Source: Flavobacterium sp. NG2
Lineage (GTDB): Bacteria > Bacteroidota > Bacteroidia > Flavobacteriales > Flavobacteriaceae
Direction of reading: 5' to 3'
Assembly (NCBI RefSeq): GCF_034119845.1
Contig: NZ_CP139420.1
Location: 2,661,001-2,725,000, forward strand
DNA: 64,000 nucleotides
Position numbers and translations under genes: made by a program. The notes under the pieces are model-generated. The model was not told where the DNA came from and did no database searches. It worked only from the letters and a program-made list of their open reading frames with translations. This document shows, piece by piece, positions 52,991 through 63,667 of the stretch; within the stretch, counting starts at the first letter, position 1, and every line of letters begins with the position of its first letter.

Positions 52991-53059
52991 CCTAAATATT
53001 AATCTGTTTCATGGGGTATTCTATTCCTAATGCGATAAATTTGCAAATAAAAATCTGTA

Positions 53060-53875
53060 ATGCAAATCTTTAATGATATCAAAGTAATTATTACCGACTT
53101 AGACGGAACCTTGTTAAATCCTTCACATGCCATTTCGGACTATACTCAGTCAGTATTTCGGGAACTACACAAGCAAAATTATTTAATCATTGTTGCTACA
53201 GGAAGACATCATCTAGACGCTATGCCGTTAATAGAACCTTTAGGTTTTCCTGTTTATCTAGTAACTTCAAATGGCGCCCGAATTCATTCACCAAAAAAAG
53301 AATTGTTATTTGCTTTTGATATAAAAAGTGAGACTATTAAATCGGTAATGTCTTTAGGAATTTCTTCTGAGTTTACGACGGTTTTGTTTAAGGAAGACGT
53401 TTGGTACACTAATAAGCATAACGAAAAACTAAATGATTTCCAGCCAAAACTGAATTATTTGCCACAAATAGTCAACTATGATGAAGTGGAAGATTTGAGT
53501 ACTATAAAAATGTTTTTTACTCATGAAGAACATACGAAACTGCTAGAGTTACGTGATTTTATTTTAGAAAAACATGCCAACCTTCTTTCACATGCTTTTA
53601 GTTTGCCATTATGTTTGGAGTTCATGGACCTTTCGGTTGATAAAAGTGTGGCGATTGCCAAAGTATTAGAAATAGAAAACTACAGCTTCCAACAAGCGAT
53701 TTCTTTTGGTGATGGATTCAATGATGAACGTATGCTAACTTCGACAGCCAAAGGCTTGATAATGGGAAATGCACCGGATAGTTTGAAAACAAAATTACCA
53801 GAGTTGGAAGTTATTTTGACAAATGCAGAAGATGGTGTAGCGCAGTATTTGTCTCAAAACATCTTGAATAAATAA
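53060..53875 (+). CDS. HAD-superfamily hydrolase, Cof type
   Basis: 271 residues. Motif I VIITDLDGTLLNPSHAIS holds the nucleophile Asp and the general acid Asp. Motif II is IIVATGRHHLD. The C2 cap lies between about residues 85 and 185. Motif III/IV is KVLEIENYSFQQAISFGDG, FNDERMLTSTAKGLIMGNA. Cof-type HADs dephosphorylate sugar phosphates, flavin or pyridoxal phosphates; substrate is unknown. The promoter -7 box TAAATTTG is at 53036-53043, so the leader is short. Confidence 0.92.
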   Translation: MQIFNDIKVIITDLDGTLLNPSHAISDYTQSVFRELHKQNYLIIVATGRHHLDAMPLIEPLGFPVYLVTSNGARIHSPKKELLFAFDIKSETIKSVMSLGISSEFTTVLFKEDVWYTNKHNEKLNDFQPKLNYLPQIVNYDEVEDLSTIKMFFTHEEHTKLLELRDFILEKHANLLSHAFSLPLCLEFMDLSVDKSVAIAKVLEIENYSFQQAISFGDGFNDERMLTSTAKGLIMGNAPDSLKTKLPELEVILTNAEDGVAQYLSQNILNK

Positions 53876-54098
53876 GTTGTATTTTGAAACATACAGTTAA
53901 TTAATTGTAGAACATATAAAATATATGAGAGCATATAAGTTTTGATGGCACAGGATTGATTAAAAGATTCGTGTAAATTATTTTAATTTCTTTAATCTGT
54001 GTTCTAAAAATAGTTAGCAGTGTTTTGTTTTGGTTCTAGAGCCAATTCTAGTGCGATTTACTACTAATTTTTTTTAATGCGTTTGACATGCATATTTC

Positions 54099-54130
54099 TT
54101 GGGTTTCTTTCTAAAATAATCTTAAATTTG
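54099..54130 (+). promoter_or_regulatory. Promoter of purC
   Basis: TTG at 54099-54101 and TAAATTTG at 54123-54130 are 21 bases apart, close to the Bacteroidota consensus. It is 32 bp before the ATG. The remaining 220 bp of this gap hold no clear feature. Confidence 0.65.
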
Positions 54131-54162
54131 TGCCTTCATAAAAACAACACAACATTTTACAA

Positions 54163-55116
54163 ATGAGCAATACAATAACAACTACCAATTTTAATTTTCC
54201 AAATCAAAAATCGGTTTATAGAGGTAAAGTTAGAGAAGTGTATAATATCAATGATGATTTATTAGTGATGATTGCTACCGATAGATTATCAGCTTTTGAT
54301 GTGGTATTGCCAAAAGGGATTCCGTACAAAGGACAAATTTTGAACCAAATCGCCACTAAATTCATGGAATTAACAGCTGATATTGTTCCTAACTGGTTGA
54401 TAGCTACTCCAGACCCAAGTGTTGCTGTAGGTTATTTGTGTGAGCCTTTCAAAGTAGAAATGGTGATTCGTGGTTACCTGTCAGGTCATGCTTCTCGTGA
54501 GTATGCTGCTGGAAAAAGAACGCTTTGTGGTGTTGCCATGCCAGAAGGGTTAAAAGAAAACGATAAATTTCCTGAACCTATTATCACGCCAACAACAAAG
54601 GCAGATAACGGAGAACACGATGCCGATATTTCTAGAGAAGCGATTCTAGCCAATGGCTTGGTAACTGAAGAAGATTATATAGTACTTGAAAACTATACTA
54701 GAGCTTTGTTTCAAAGAGGTACTGAAATTGCCGCAAGTCGTGGTTTGATTTTGGTTGATACCAAATACGAATTCGGAAAAACAAAAGAAGGACAAATTGT
54801 TTTGATTGACGAAATCCACACTCCAGATTCTTCTCGCTATTTTTATGCTGAGGGTTACCAAGAAAGACAGGACAAAGGTGAAGAGCAAAAACAATTGTCT
54901 AAAGAGTTTGTTCGTCGTTGGTTAATTGAAAATGGTTTCCAAGGTAAAGAAGGTCAACAAATCCCTGAAATGACTGATGCTTACATTGAAACAGTTTCAG
55001 ATAGATATATCGAATTATACGAAAATATATTAGGTGAAAAGTTTGTAAAAGCTGATATCACCAACATCAATGAAAGAATTGAGAAAAATGTGTTGAATTA
55101 TTTAGCTTCAAAATAA
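54163..55116 (+). CDS. purC: Phosphoribosylaminoimidazole-succinocarboxamide synthase
   Basis: 317 residues, the longer SAICAR synthase form. Motifs are [13 protein letters not shown] (ATP loop), [49 protein letters not shown] and [16 protein letters not shown]. The enzyme joins aspartate to CAIR with ATP in purine synthesis. It stands alone with its own promoter and terminator. Confidence 0.96.
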   Translation: MSNTITTTNFNFPNQKSVYRGKVREVYNINDDLLVMIATDRLSAFDVVLPKGIPYKGQILNQIATKFMELTADIVPNWLIATPDPSVAVGYLCEPFKVEMVIRGYLSGHASREYAAGKRTLCGVAMPEGLKENDKFPEPIITPTTKADNGEHDADISREAILANGLVTEEDYIVLENYTRALFQRGTEIAASRGLILVDTKYEFGKTKEGQIVLIDEIHTPDSSRYFYAEGYQERQDKGEEQKQLSKEFVRRWLIENGFQGKEGQQIPEMTDAYIETVSDRYIELYENILGEKFVKADITNINERIEKNVLNYLASK

Positions 55117-55138
55117 TTTCAAGCCTTTTTTAATAAAC

Positions 55139-55176
55139 AAAGCCACAATCTAAAATTTAGAGTTGTGGCTTTTTAT
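55139..55176 (+). terminator. Terminator of purC
   Basis: AAAGCCACAA (55139-55148) and TTGTGGCTTT (55163-55172) form a perfect 10-bp stem with a T-run. Confidence 0.85.
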
Positions 55177-55373
55177 TTGAAGTAGAATTTGGCACTGTGA
55201 GGTAATAATCAATTATTAATCCTAGTAGCTTTAATGATTAAACCTAGATTAAGAATTGGAACAAGGATTACAAAGTTTTTTTTGATTGTTTTATAAGATA
55301 AAATCTGCGGAAACTTGTTTCATCTGCGCCAAAAAACAATAGAATCCTAATGCGGATTTTGGGTTAAATCCAT

Positions 55374-55913
55374 TTATTTTTCCAATACAACTTTTAAATT
55401 GTCTAGTCCGCCTTGTAAATCCTTCCCTAGTAGTTCATCCATTTTCATCATCGGGAGCATTAAGTTCATAGGGTAGGGCATTCTACCATTAAACCCCCAT
55501 TTAACTTTGGTTTCCTTATCCGAAATTGCTTCTGTCGTAAAATAAGCATTGTCAGTGGCTTCAAATGGTTTTTTAAAACGTAATTCTACATCCATGCGTT
55601 CGCCAGGTGTAATACTCTTAATTTCCTGTTCGCCAGTGCCCACTTGTTCGTTTTCACTTTCCCATCCCGCAATTGCACCTGCAGTTCCATCAACACCTGT
55701 AAATGTTTTTTTCATCGCTGGATCCATTTTGGACCATACACTAAAATGATCCTGATTTTTTAAGTATTTAATATAATTAAATACCGAATCTTTGGGTTGG
55801 TTAATGACAATTTCTCTTTCTACAGCATACTCTTTGGGCATGAATATAGCTGCAAATAATGCCAATGAAATTAACACTAGAATGGTAAACAAAATTTTTT
55901 TAATGATTTTCAT
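55374..55913 (-). CDS. SRPBCC (START-like) family protein
   Basis: 179 residues. The N-terminal membrane anchor (IIKKILFTILVLISLALFAA) is followed by an SRPBCC/polyketide-cyclase-like domain. Its blocks are INQPKDSVFNYIKYLKNQDH, WSKMDPAMKKTFTGVDGTAG, WESENEQVGTGEQEIKSI, KVKWGFNGRM and LGKDLQGGLDNLKVVLEK. The fold has a hydrophobic cavity for a small ligand; function is unknown. The DUF1801 gene is 30 bp upstream on the same strand, so both may form one unit. Confidence 0.82.
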   Translation of the reverse strand: MKIIKKILFTILVLISLALFAAIFMPKEYAVEREIVINQPKDSVFNYIKYLKNQDHFSVWSKMDPAMKKTFTGVDGTAGAIAGWESENEQVGTGEQEIKSITPGERMDVELRFKKPFEATDNAYFTTEAISDKETKVKWGFNGRMPYPMNLMLPMMKMDELLGKDLQGGLDNLKVVLEK

Positions 55914-55943
55914 AATTGTCTTGTTTAGATTATCTATTAGTTG

Positions 55944-56399
55944 TTATTTTTTAATTTGAGATTCATAGCAATCAATCCAGTTTTGGACACTCATTTTCTG
56001 GGCTAAAATTCCAATTAATTCAAAAGGAATTTTATTTTTTTTACTGAAACGAATACAACTTTTTCCCATGTCTAATTTTTGGTCTGTATATTTTGGATAT
56101 TCATTTGTAAACCATTTTAAAAGTTCAGGATTGGCATATAATCCCAAATGATATATTGCGAAATATTTTTTTTGAGAAGCTATAGTAATAAATGGCAAAG
56201 GCAATTTTGGATTGCAATGATAACCGTTTGGGTATAGGTCATGTGGTACTACATAACCAATCATGCCATAGCTCAGTTCTTCGAAAAATCCTTCCGGAAT
56301 ATTTTTAAGGATTGCTTCTCGAAGTTTTTCCATGACTTCTTTTTCTTCTGGAAGAAGTTCACTCAAATAATCAGATACTGTTTGTGCTTTTGACTGCAT
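55944..56399 (-). CDS. DUF1801 domain protein
   Basis: 151 residues, soluble. The family pattern is clear: LPEEKEVMEKLREAILKNIP near residue 16, EELSYGMIGYVVPHDLYP, and ITIASQKKYFAIYHLGLYAN. The end is LDMGKSCIRFSKKNKIPFEL. DUF1801 proteins have a YdhG-like fold; function is not known. It is probably cotranscribed with the SRPBCC gene. Confidence 0.85.
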   Translation of the reverse strand: MQSKAQTVSDYLSELLPEEKEVMEKLREAILKNIPEGFFEELSYGMIGYVVPHDLYPNGYHCNPKLPLPFITIASQKKYFAIYHLGLYANPELLKWFTNEYPKYTDQKLDMGKSCIRFSKKNKIPFELIGILAQKMSVQNWIDCYESQIKK

Positions 56400-56473
56400 T
56401 TCACGAAATCTTTAGAGTAAATATAATAAAAAAATAACCGCAATTCTATACTACACCCAAATAGATTTTACCT

Positions 56474-57847
56474 TTATGATTTGGTCTGAAAAGGAAATTT
56501 TATTTGAAATAGATTGGTGTTTTCTTTAGGAATACTGTAGTGAATAGTAGCATTGTGTATGTTTAAAATTCGTTGAACAATTCGCAATCCAAGTCCGAAT
56601 CCAATAGTTCCAGTTGCATTCTTTCCACGCATAAAAGGCTGGAAAAGATTGAGCTGTTTTTCGCTATCTAAGGTCTTGCCATTGTTTGCTATTGAAACAT
56701 AAAGATTGGCTGTGTCACAAGAGATGGTTACTTCTGCTTGCTTATTGGTCGAGTATACACAGGCATTTTTTAGAACATTTGTTAAGGCTATTTCTAATAT
56801 ATTTTTATTCCCTTGTATTTCAAGCGCTGTTTCGAGCTGTTCGTTATCTTCCATATCAAAAAGGATGATAAAGTCGGGGTAGCTTTTGTTTATTTTTTCA
56901 ATAGCATTAAACAAAAGTTCATCAATACGAATCAACTCTTTTTCATGTGTTTTTCTATTGTCCGTTTTAGATAGTAATAATAATGAATGTATCAATTCTG
57001 TCAATTGATTAACATCGCTAAGAATTGTTTTAAGAAAGGATTTGCTCTCATTATTAATGTTAGGATCGTTTATTTTATTTTCTATTTGAGATGTAATTCT
57101 CGATAGGGGAGTACGAAGTTCGTGTGAAGCATGAGCAGTGAATTCTTTTTGTTTTTGGTAGGACTCCTCAATACGGTCCATCATAAAATTAAATTCATTG
57201 GCAATTAAATCAATTTCATTTTTATTGCTCTTGGATACAATACGTGTGTCCAAGTTGTTTTCATTAATGTTTTTTATTTTTTGGTGAAAAAGACCTAGAG
57301 GCATTATGGCTTTTCGCACCATCCACGAAGTAAGAAACCAACAAATTGACGTAAAAACAAGGTAAGAAATAAGAAGAATGTATTTTAGGTAAACTGTTTT
57401 TCGATTTCCATAACGGTCTTTAGCCGAAATTAATACATAATAATCTTTATCATTAGTATCAAAGAAAATCCCGTAGAATTCATTTTCTCCCTGCTTCTTA
57501 AAAAAGGACTTGTTTTTCTTTAGGTATTTTAAGTCAGTGAGGTACCAATTTATTTTAGCACCATCAATACTGCTATATATTAATTTAAAATTAGAATCAA
57601 AAATCAAGGTTTTTTCATTGTATAATTTATTTAATGAATTTTTATCCATTAATCGCAACAAATTATAATCGGGTATTTTATGATCAGATAAGAATTTAAT
57701 GGTCTTTAGTGCTTTTATTTCAAGGCGATCATTAAACTCTTCTTTTCGGAAATTTGAAGCTAAAACATATACAAATACAGATGCTAAACCATATAGGACA
57801 GCAAATGAAATACTAACCAGTAATGAGATTCTATTTTTTAAAGTCAT
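56474..57847 (-). CDS. Sensor histidine kinase with HAMP domain
   Basis: 457 residues. Two membrane helices (about 7-29 and 152-172) flank a sensor domain outside the cytoplasm. A HAMP segment follows (RKAIMPLGLFHQKIKNINEN). The H-box is FTAHASHELRTPLSRITSQI. N-box ALTNVLKNACVYS, G1 SIANNGKT (shortened from DNGxG) and G2 GTIGFGLGLRIV are present. It forms a two-component system with the response regulator gene, which it overlaps by 4 bp. Signal is unknown. Confidence 0.92.
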   Translation of the reverse strand: MTLKNRISLLVSISFAVLYGLASVFVYVLASNFRKEEFNDRLEIKALKTIKFLSDHKIPDYNLLRLMDKNSLNKLYNEKTLIFDSNFKLIYSSIDGAKINWYLTDLKYLKKNKSFFKKQGENEFYGIFFDTNDKDYYVLISAKDRYGNRKTVYLKYILLISYLVFTSICWFLTSWMVRKAIMPLGLFHQKIKNINENNLDTRIVSKSNKNEIDLIANEFNFMMDRIEESYQKQKEFTAHASHELRTPLSRITSQIENKINDPNINNESKSFLKTILSDVNQLTELIHSLLLLSKTDNRKTHEKELIRIDELLFNAIEKINKSYPDFIILFDMEDNEQLETALEIQGNKNILEIALTNVLKNACVYSTNKQAEVTISCDTANLYVSIANNGKTLDSEKQLNLFQPFMRGKNATGTIGFGLGLRIVQRILNIHNATIHYSIPKENTNLFQIKFPFQTKS

Positions 57848-58524
57848 TCAGAGTCATTTAAGTAATATCCATAACCAATTTTTGTGTGGATAAGTTTTAC
57901 CGGATGGTCTTTATCAATTTTTTTTCTTAAAAAATTAATATAGACTTCAATCGTATTTTGATTAGTTTCAATGTGATAGTCCCATAATTGTTCTGCAATA
58001 TTAGCCTTTGAAAGGACTTTTCCTTTAGCATTAGCAAGCATTAAGATGAGTTTAAATTCTTTTGGAGTTAATTTTACTTCAACACCCGCACGATAAACTT
58101 TCATTTCGGATTCTATAATTTCTAAATCATGTATTTTGATAGTGTCATTTATTATTTGTGGAATTTCTTTCCTTCTTAATAAAGAATTCACACGAGCAAA
58201 CAATTCGTCAAAATGAAAAGGTTTTACAAGATAATCATCAGCTCCATTGTCAAAAGAAGTTAGTTTGTCCTCAATCTCATTAAAAGCGGTCAACATTATT
58301 ATAGGTGTTTTTTTATCGACTTCTCGTATTGACTTACAAACTTCAAATCCATTTTTTCCAGGAACATTTATATCTAGAATGATTAAGTCGTAATCAAGTG
58401 CTTTGTATTTTTTTAAAAGTAAGGAACCATCATAGAAAGGGGTACACTCAAATGATTTGGAAGTAAAAAAAGTGTTTACCTCTTTAGATAAGGTAAAATC
58501 GTCTTCTAGAAGTAAAATTTTCAT
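57844..58524 (-). CDS. OmpR/PhoB-type response regulator
   Basis: 226 residues. The receiver domain has acidic pocket LLLEDDFTL, phospho-acceptor Asp in LIILDINVPGKNGFEV, Thr in IIMLTAFNE and Lys in DDYLVKPFHFDEL. The C-terminal winged helix has KEFKLILMLANAKGKVLSKA and TIEVYINFLRKKIDKDHP then LIHTKIGYGYYL. It is cotranscribed with the histidine kinase. Target genes cannot be told. Confidence 0.95.
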   Translation of the reverse strand: MKILLLEDDFTLSKEVNTFFTSKSFECTPFYDGSLLLKKYKALDYDLIILDINVPGKNGFEVCKSIREVDKKTPIIMLTAFNEIEDKLTSFDNGADDYLVKPFHFDELFARVNSLLRRKEIPQIINDTIKIHDLEIIESEMKVYRAGVEVKLTPKEFKLILMLANAKGKVLSKANIAEQLWDYHIETNQNTIEVYINFLRKKIDKDHPVKLIHTKIGYGYYLNDSE

Positions 58525-58590
58525 GGTTTGGATTGTATTAAAATTAGGTCATTTGCAATTTGTCAAATGACCTAATTTTGCAATTAAATC

Positions 58591-59679
58591 TTATTTAAAA
58601 TAAGAGAAAGTCTCATTATTCTCTAATTTTAATAAAGTTTCATAGATTAATTTAATCACGTTTTCAACATCATCGCGGTGTACCATTTCAACTGTTGTAT
58701 GCATATAACGTAGTGGAAGTGAAATCAAAGCCGAAGCAACACCACCATTACTATATGCAAAAGCATCCGTATCAGTACCTGTCACACGAGAAGATGCTAA
58801 GCGTTGAAAAGGAATTTTTTTCTCTTCAGCAGTATCTAAAATCAACTCTCTTAGGTTGTTTTGAACTGCTGGCGCATAAGTAACCACAGGACCTTTACCT
58901 ATCTTTGTTTCTCCTTCAATTTTCATTTCAATCATTGGAGTAGTTGAATCATGACACACATCAGTAATGATGGCTACATTAGGCTTGATGGTTTGTGTAA
59001 TCATTTCGGCACCACGCAGTCCTACTTCTTCTTGAACTGCATTAGTAATGTATAATCCAAAAGGAAGTTTGATGTTGTTTTCGTGAAGCAAACGTGCAAC
59101 TTCGGCAATCATGAAACCACCCATACGGTTATCAATTGCGCGACAAACAAATTTATTTTCGTTCAAAATCATAAATTCATCAGGATAAGTAATCACACAG
59201 CCCACATGAACGCCTAATTTTTCAACCTCTTCTTTGGTTTCACAACCTAAATCAATAAAGATATTGTCTGTTTTAGCTACTTCTTCTTTTCCGCGATTAC
59301 GAGTATGAATCGCTGGCCAACCAAAAACACCTTTTACAATTCCCTTTTTAGTGTGAATGTTAACTCGCTTCGATGGTGCAATTTGGTGGTCTGAACCTCC
59401 GTTGCGAATAACATAAATTAATCCGTCCTCAGTAATATAGTTTACATACCAAGCAATTTCGTCAGCATGTCCTTCGATGACAACTTTAAATGGAGCGTCT
59501 GGGTTAATAACTCCCACAGCAGTTCCATACGTATCTGTAATAAAAGTGTCAACATAAGGTTTCAAATAGTTCATCCAGATTTTCTGTCCTTCAGCTTCGT
59601 AACCAGTAGGTGAGGCATTGTTTAAGTATTGCTCTAAAAATTCAATTGATGATTGTTTTAATATCGATTCTGTGCTCAT
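58591..59679 (-). CDS. M42-family metallopeptidase
   Basis: 362 residues. Metal ligands and catalytic residues are seen in VVIEGHADEIAWYV, CRAIDNRMGGFMIAEVARLL, NAVQEEVGLRGAEM (Glu-Glu pair), ITDVCHDSTTP and PLRYMHTTVEMVH. M42 enzymes are cobalt/zinc aminopeptidases forming large tetrahedral complexes (TET-like), cutting short peptides in the cytoplasm. It is divergent from the DUF4294 gene. Confidence 0.93.
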   Translation of the reverse strand: MSTESILKQSSIEFLEQYLNNASPTGYEAEGQKIWMNYLKPYVDTFITDTYGTAVGVINPDAPFKVVIEGHADEIAWYVNYITEDGLIYVIRNGGSDHQIAPSKRVNIHTKKGIVKGVFGWPAIHTRNRGKEEVAKTDNIFIDLGCETKEEVEKLGVHVGCVITYPDEFMILNENKFVCRAIDNRMGGFMIAEVARLLHENNIKLPFGLYITNAVQEEVGLRGAEMITQTIKPNVAIITDVCHDSTTPMIEMKIEGETKIGKGPVVTYAPAVQNNLRELILDTAEEKKIPFQRLASSRVTGTDTDAFAYSNGGVASALISLPLRYMHTTVEMVHRDDVENVIKLIYETLLKLENNETFSYFK

Positions 59680-59760
59680 ATAAATATTTTTTTGCTAATT
59701 TATAAATTTGGTATTAGACTTGTACATATAATGTATAATTTTACCCTATAATTAGTCCCC

Positions 59761-60423
59761 ATGAAGTTTATTATTTTCCTTTTTAGTTGTTTTTGTATCT
59801 CATTTTCTGTTTTGGCACAAGAAATTCCTATGCCAGCTAAGATAGTTCGTGAAATTGATGAATCGTATGATTTCGAAACTGACACCATTCAACTGGAAGA
59901 AATCGTTATTTCCAAAGAAAAATTAGATCCTGATGCTAGAAAGCAATTCCTAATTCTTCAAAATCGAGTATATGTCACCTATCCGTATGCTAAATTAGCT
60001 GCCGAAAGATTGGTAGCACTAAATAAAGGTATGGACAGACTTACCACTAGTAAAGAGAAAAAGAAGTATTTCAAGATTGTCGAAGACTATTTGACAAATG
60101 AATTTGAAGCTAGACTAAAGAAATTATCACGCAGTCAAGGCCGAATCTTGGTTCGTTTAATCCATCGTCAAACAGGAACCACAACATTCGAACTAATCAA
60201 GTCTTTAAAAAGTGGATGGAAAGCCTTTTGGTCTAATACAGCAGCCAGTGTTTTTGATATTGATTTAAAATCAAAGTACGAACCATATGATAATAAAGAA
60301 GATTTTTTGATAGAAACGATACTCCATAGAAGCTTTAGTTCTGGTAGATTGCAAAATCAGCCTCCAGCTAATCCTATAAATATCGATGATTTAAGTGATC
60401 ATTGGTTACAGAAAAAAGAATAG
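59761..60423 (+). CDS. DUF4294 domain protein
   Basis: 220 residues. The signal peptide (IIFLFSCFCISFSVLAQE, cleavage near residue 20) is followed by the DUF4294 domain: LEEIVISKEKLDPDARKQFL, LQNRVYVTYPYAKLAAERL, LSRSQGRILVRLIHRQTGTT and SGWKAFWSNTAASVFDIDLK. The family is restricted to Bacteroidota and its function is unknown. It commonly lies next to an M42 peptidase gene, as here. Confidence 0.88.
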   Translation: MKFIIFLFSCFCISFSVLAQEIPMPAKIVREIDESYDFETDTIQLEEIVISKEKLDPDARKQFLILQNRVYVTYPYAKLAAERLVALNKGMDRLTTSKEKKKYFKIVEDYLTNEFEARLKKLSRSQGRILVRLIHRQTGTTTFELIKSLKSGWKAFWSNTAASVFDIDLKSKYEPYDNKEDFLIETILHRSFSSGRLQNQPPANPINIDDLSDHWLQKKE

Positions 60424-60429
60424 ACTCCA

Positions 60430-60459
60430 GCGCTCCTTATATATAGGAGCGTTTTTTTT
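60430..60459 (+). terminator. Terminator of the DUF4294 gene
   Basis: CGCTCC / GGAGCG stem with AT loop and T8 run, directly after the stop codon. Confidence 0.8.
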
Positions 60460-60465
60460 AGGAGC

Positions 60466-60545
60466 TAATCCTGCTATCCGCTATATCTTGTGGCGGCATA
60501 AATGCCCGCCGCCACAAGGATGCCGCTACTATCAGGGCTAGGGCA
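60466..60545 (-). repeat. Dispersed hairpin element, copy 3
   Basis: On the minus strand it begins CCCTAGCCCTGATAGTAGCG and ends GATATAGCGGATAGCAGG. An 11-bp stem CTTGTGGCGGC / GCCGCCACAAG lies inside. Ends match copies 1 and 2. Confidence 0.8.
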
Positions 60546-60678
60546 GAGGTGGTTTCAGGAAGATTCCGTTATTAAGAGTGTTTGATACTATATGTAGATA
60601 CGAAAGAGTGTCTTTATTATATTGTATTAAAATTTTAGTGCGTCTCTTTGTTAATCTTAGTAAAATCCGCTCCAGTAT

Positions 60679-61000
60679 CCCTTTAATCTGTGCCAATCTG
60701 CGAAATCTGCGTTAAAACCTTTGTGTATCTCTGTGTTTTCTCTGTGAAATCCCTTTTTATAGTGTCTTTAATCTGTGCTAATCTGAGAAATCTGTGTTCA
60801 AACTATTCATGTATTCCTTGTTTCCTCTGTGCATCTTCATAAAATCCCTTTTTATAGTGTCTTTAATCTGTGCTAATCTGAGCCATCTGTGTTCAAACTA
60901 TTCATATCTTTCCTGTTTCCTCTGTGTATCTTTGTGAAATCCCTATTAAAGTGTATTCAATCTGAGCCATCTGTGTTTAATTGCTTTGTGATCTTAGTGC
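60679..61000. repeat. 95-bp imperfect tandem repeat
   Basis: The phrase CCCTTTTTATAGTGTCTTTA followed by ATCTGTGCTAATCTGAG starts at 60751 and 60846, with a diverged copy at 60941 (steps of 95 bp). A shortened copy begins near 60679. CTGTGT/CTCTGTG words fill the rest. Similar CACAAAG words occur inverted near 52060-52100. Confidence 0.75.
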
Positions 61001-61123
61001 TTCCTTGGTGCTCTTTGTGTTTAAAAAAGTCTAAACTCTTACAAAACCATAATTCTTTTCAAAAACAATATTCACATTTTCAGCGAGTTGAGAAAAAGGT
61101 TAAAATAAAGTTACGAAAAGCTA

Positions 61124-61153
61124 TTGTTTAATTGAATAAAGGCGGTACTTTTG
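61124..61153 (+). promoter_or_regulatory. rRNA promoter P1
   Basis: TTG at 61124-61126 and TACTTTTG at 61146-61153 with a 19-base spacer; followed by CACCCGC. Confidence 0.8.
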
Positions 61154-61245
61154 CACCCGCAACAAGCAAGACGTTCACTGATATACTGACAAGCGATTGA
61201 GATATAAAGGAGATAAAACTTCTTAAAATAAATATCAAAAAAAGC

Positions 61246-61276
61246 TTGTGAGAAAAGAATTTACGTTTTACATTTG
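61246..61276 (+). promoter_or_regulatory. rRNA promoter P2
   Basis: TTG at 61246-61248 (in CTTGTGAGA) and TACATTTG at 61269-61276 with a 20-base spacer; followed by CACCCCGC. Confidence 0.8.
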
Positions 61277-61369
61277 CACCCCGCAAAAGCGTTAAGTTAT
61301 TTGAAATACTGACAAGAGAAATAAGGTTTTAATCTTTGAAAAAAGAATAAAAAAAACTTTAAATTTTTC

Positions 61370-61399
61370 TTGTGAGATTAAAAAGAAGTTGTACTTTTG
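61370..61399 (+). promoter_or_regulatory. rRNA promoter P3
   Basis: TTG at 61370-61372 (in CTTGTGAGA, as in P2) and TACTTTTG at 61392-61399 with a 19-base spacer; followed by CACCCGC. It is about 200 bp before 16S. Confidence 0.8.
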
Positions 61400-61599
61400 C
61401 ACCCGCTTCGAGAAACACAAACATTGTGAAAACGAAGAGAAAATAAGAAGAACACGTTCCTAGACATATTGAATTGACAGCCGTTCTTAGAAGAGATTTT
61501 AAGAACAAAAGAATAAGAGTAATAGAATCGATAGATTTGAAACGAACCACTAGAACTTCAGTCAAAAATAAATAGTCCGCCACGGCGGACGCACAATAT

Positions 61600-63114
<1,515 letters not shown>

Positions 63115-63240
63115 TAGAGCCTTAGTGTTAGCGTAAGCACGCTAAGGAAAAAGACGAAAAGAACTATTGGGATTAGATTTAGACATTATATTACTCTTGC
63201 TGTTAATTTAAAAAAAAAGAATAAAACTTAAGTAAAACAG

Positions 63241-63314
63241 AGTCTCGTAGCTCAGCTGGTTAGAGTACTACACTGATAATGTAGGGGTCGGCAGTTCGAG
63301 TCTGCCCGGGACTA
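63241..63314 (+). tRNA. tRNA-Ile (GAT) in the rRNA spacer
   Basis: 74 nt. The acceptor AGTCTCG pairs with CGGGACT and the discriminator is A. The anticodon loop CTGATAA gives GAT. The T-arm is GCAGTTCGAGTCTGC. Confidence 0.95.
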
Positions 63315-63404
63315 CTATTTAAACTTAAGAAAAGGAAATTTTAGAGGTTGGCTAACCGTCCTAAGTACTGTTAACTGAGAACTGTTAACTGTACACTAAA
63401 GAAT

Positions 63405-63478
63405 GGGGGATTAGCTCAGCTGGCTAGAGCGCCTGCCTTGCACGCAGGAGGTCAACGGTTCGACTCCGTTATTCTCCA
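63405..63478 (+). tRNA. tRNA-Ala (TGC) in the rRNA spacer
   Basis: 74 nt. The acceptor GGGGGAT pairs with ATTCTCC (G-U pairs allowed) and the discriminator is A. The anticodon loop CTTGCAC gives TGC. The T-arm is AACGGTTCGACTCCGTT. Confidence 0.95.
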
Positions 63479-63667
63479 CAATTTCAGTGGTCAGTCCACA
63501 GAAAGATAGTAATCAGTTTAACTGAATACTAAAAACTGAATACTGAACACTAGAAAAAAGTTCATTGACATATTGAGATAAGAAAAATATAAAAAGTAGA
63601 AAGCGTTTTTTACTATTTATAGTAGAAAACAAACAAAAACGGTCATAATTAAATTTATGATTGGTAC

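Larger units (their letters stand above)
51880..53059. other. 1.2-kb gene-free region of repeats
   Basis: Contents are a dispersed hairpin element (51922-52014), a stretch with CACAAAGAAGCACAAAGG-like words (52060-52100), and a 145-bp tandem array (52170-52990). Just before the HAD gene comes the -7 box TAAATTTG (53036-53043). No coding frame of interest is present. Confidence 0.8.
60424..61599. other. 1.2-kb region upstream of the rRNA operon
   Basis: No gene is seen. In order it holds a terminator, dispersed hairpin element copy 3 (60466-60545), 95-bp repeats (60679-61000), three tandem promoters (61124-61399), and the 16S leader. The leader includes a small perfect hairpin GTCCGCC-AC-GGCGGAC (61574-61589). 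Confidence 0.8.

Noticed and set aside
51880..53059. Replication origin or centromere-like array
   Set aside because: Tandem AT-rich repeats alone are not evidence; no dnaA, parA/parB or DnaA-box cluster is seen nearby.
60889..61131. 80-residue plus-strand frame before the rRNA promoters
   Set aside because: It consists of translated 95-bp repeats and AT-rich leader; no start signal or known motif.
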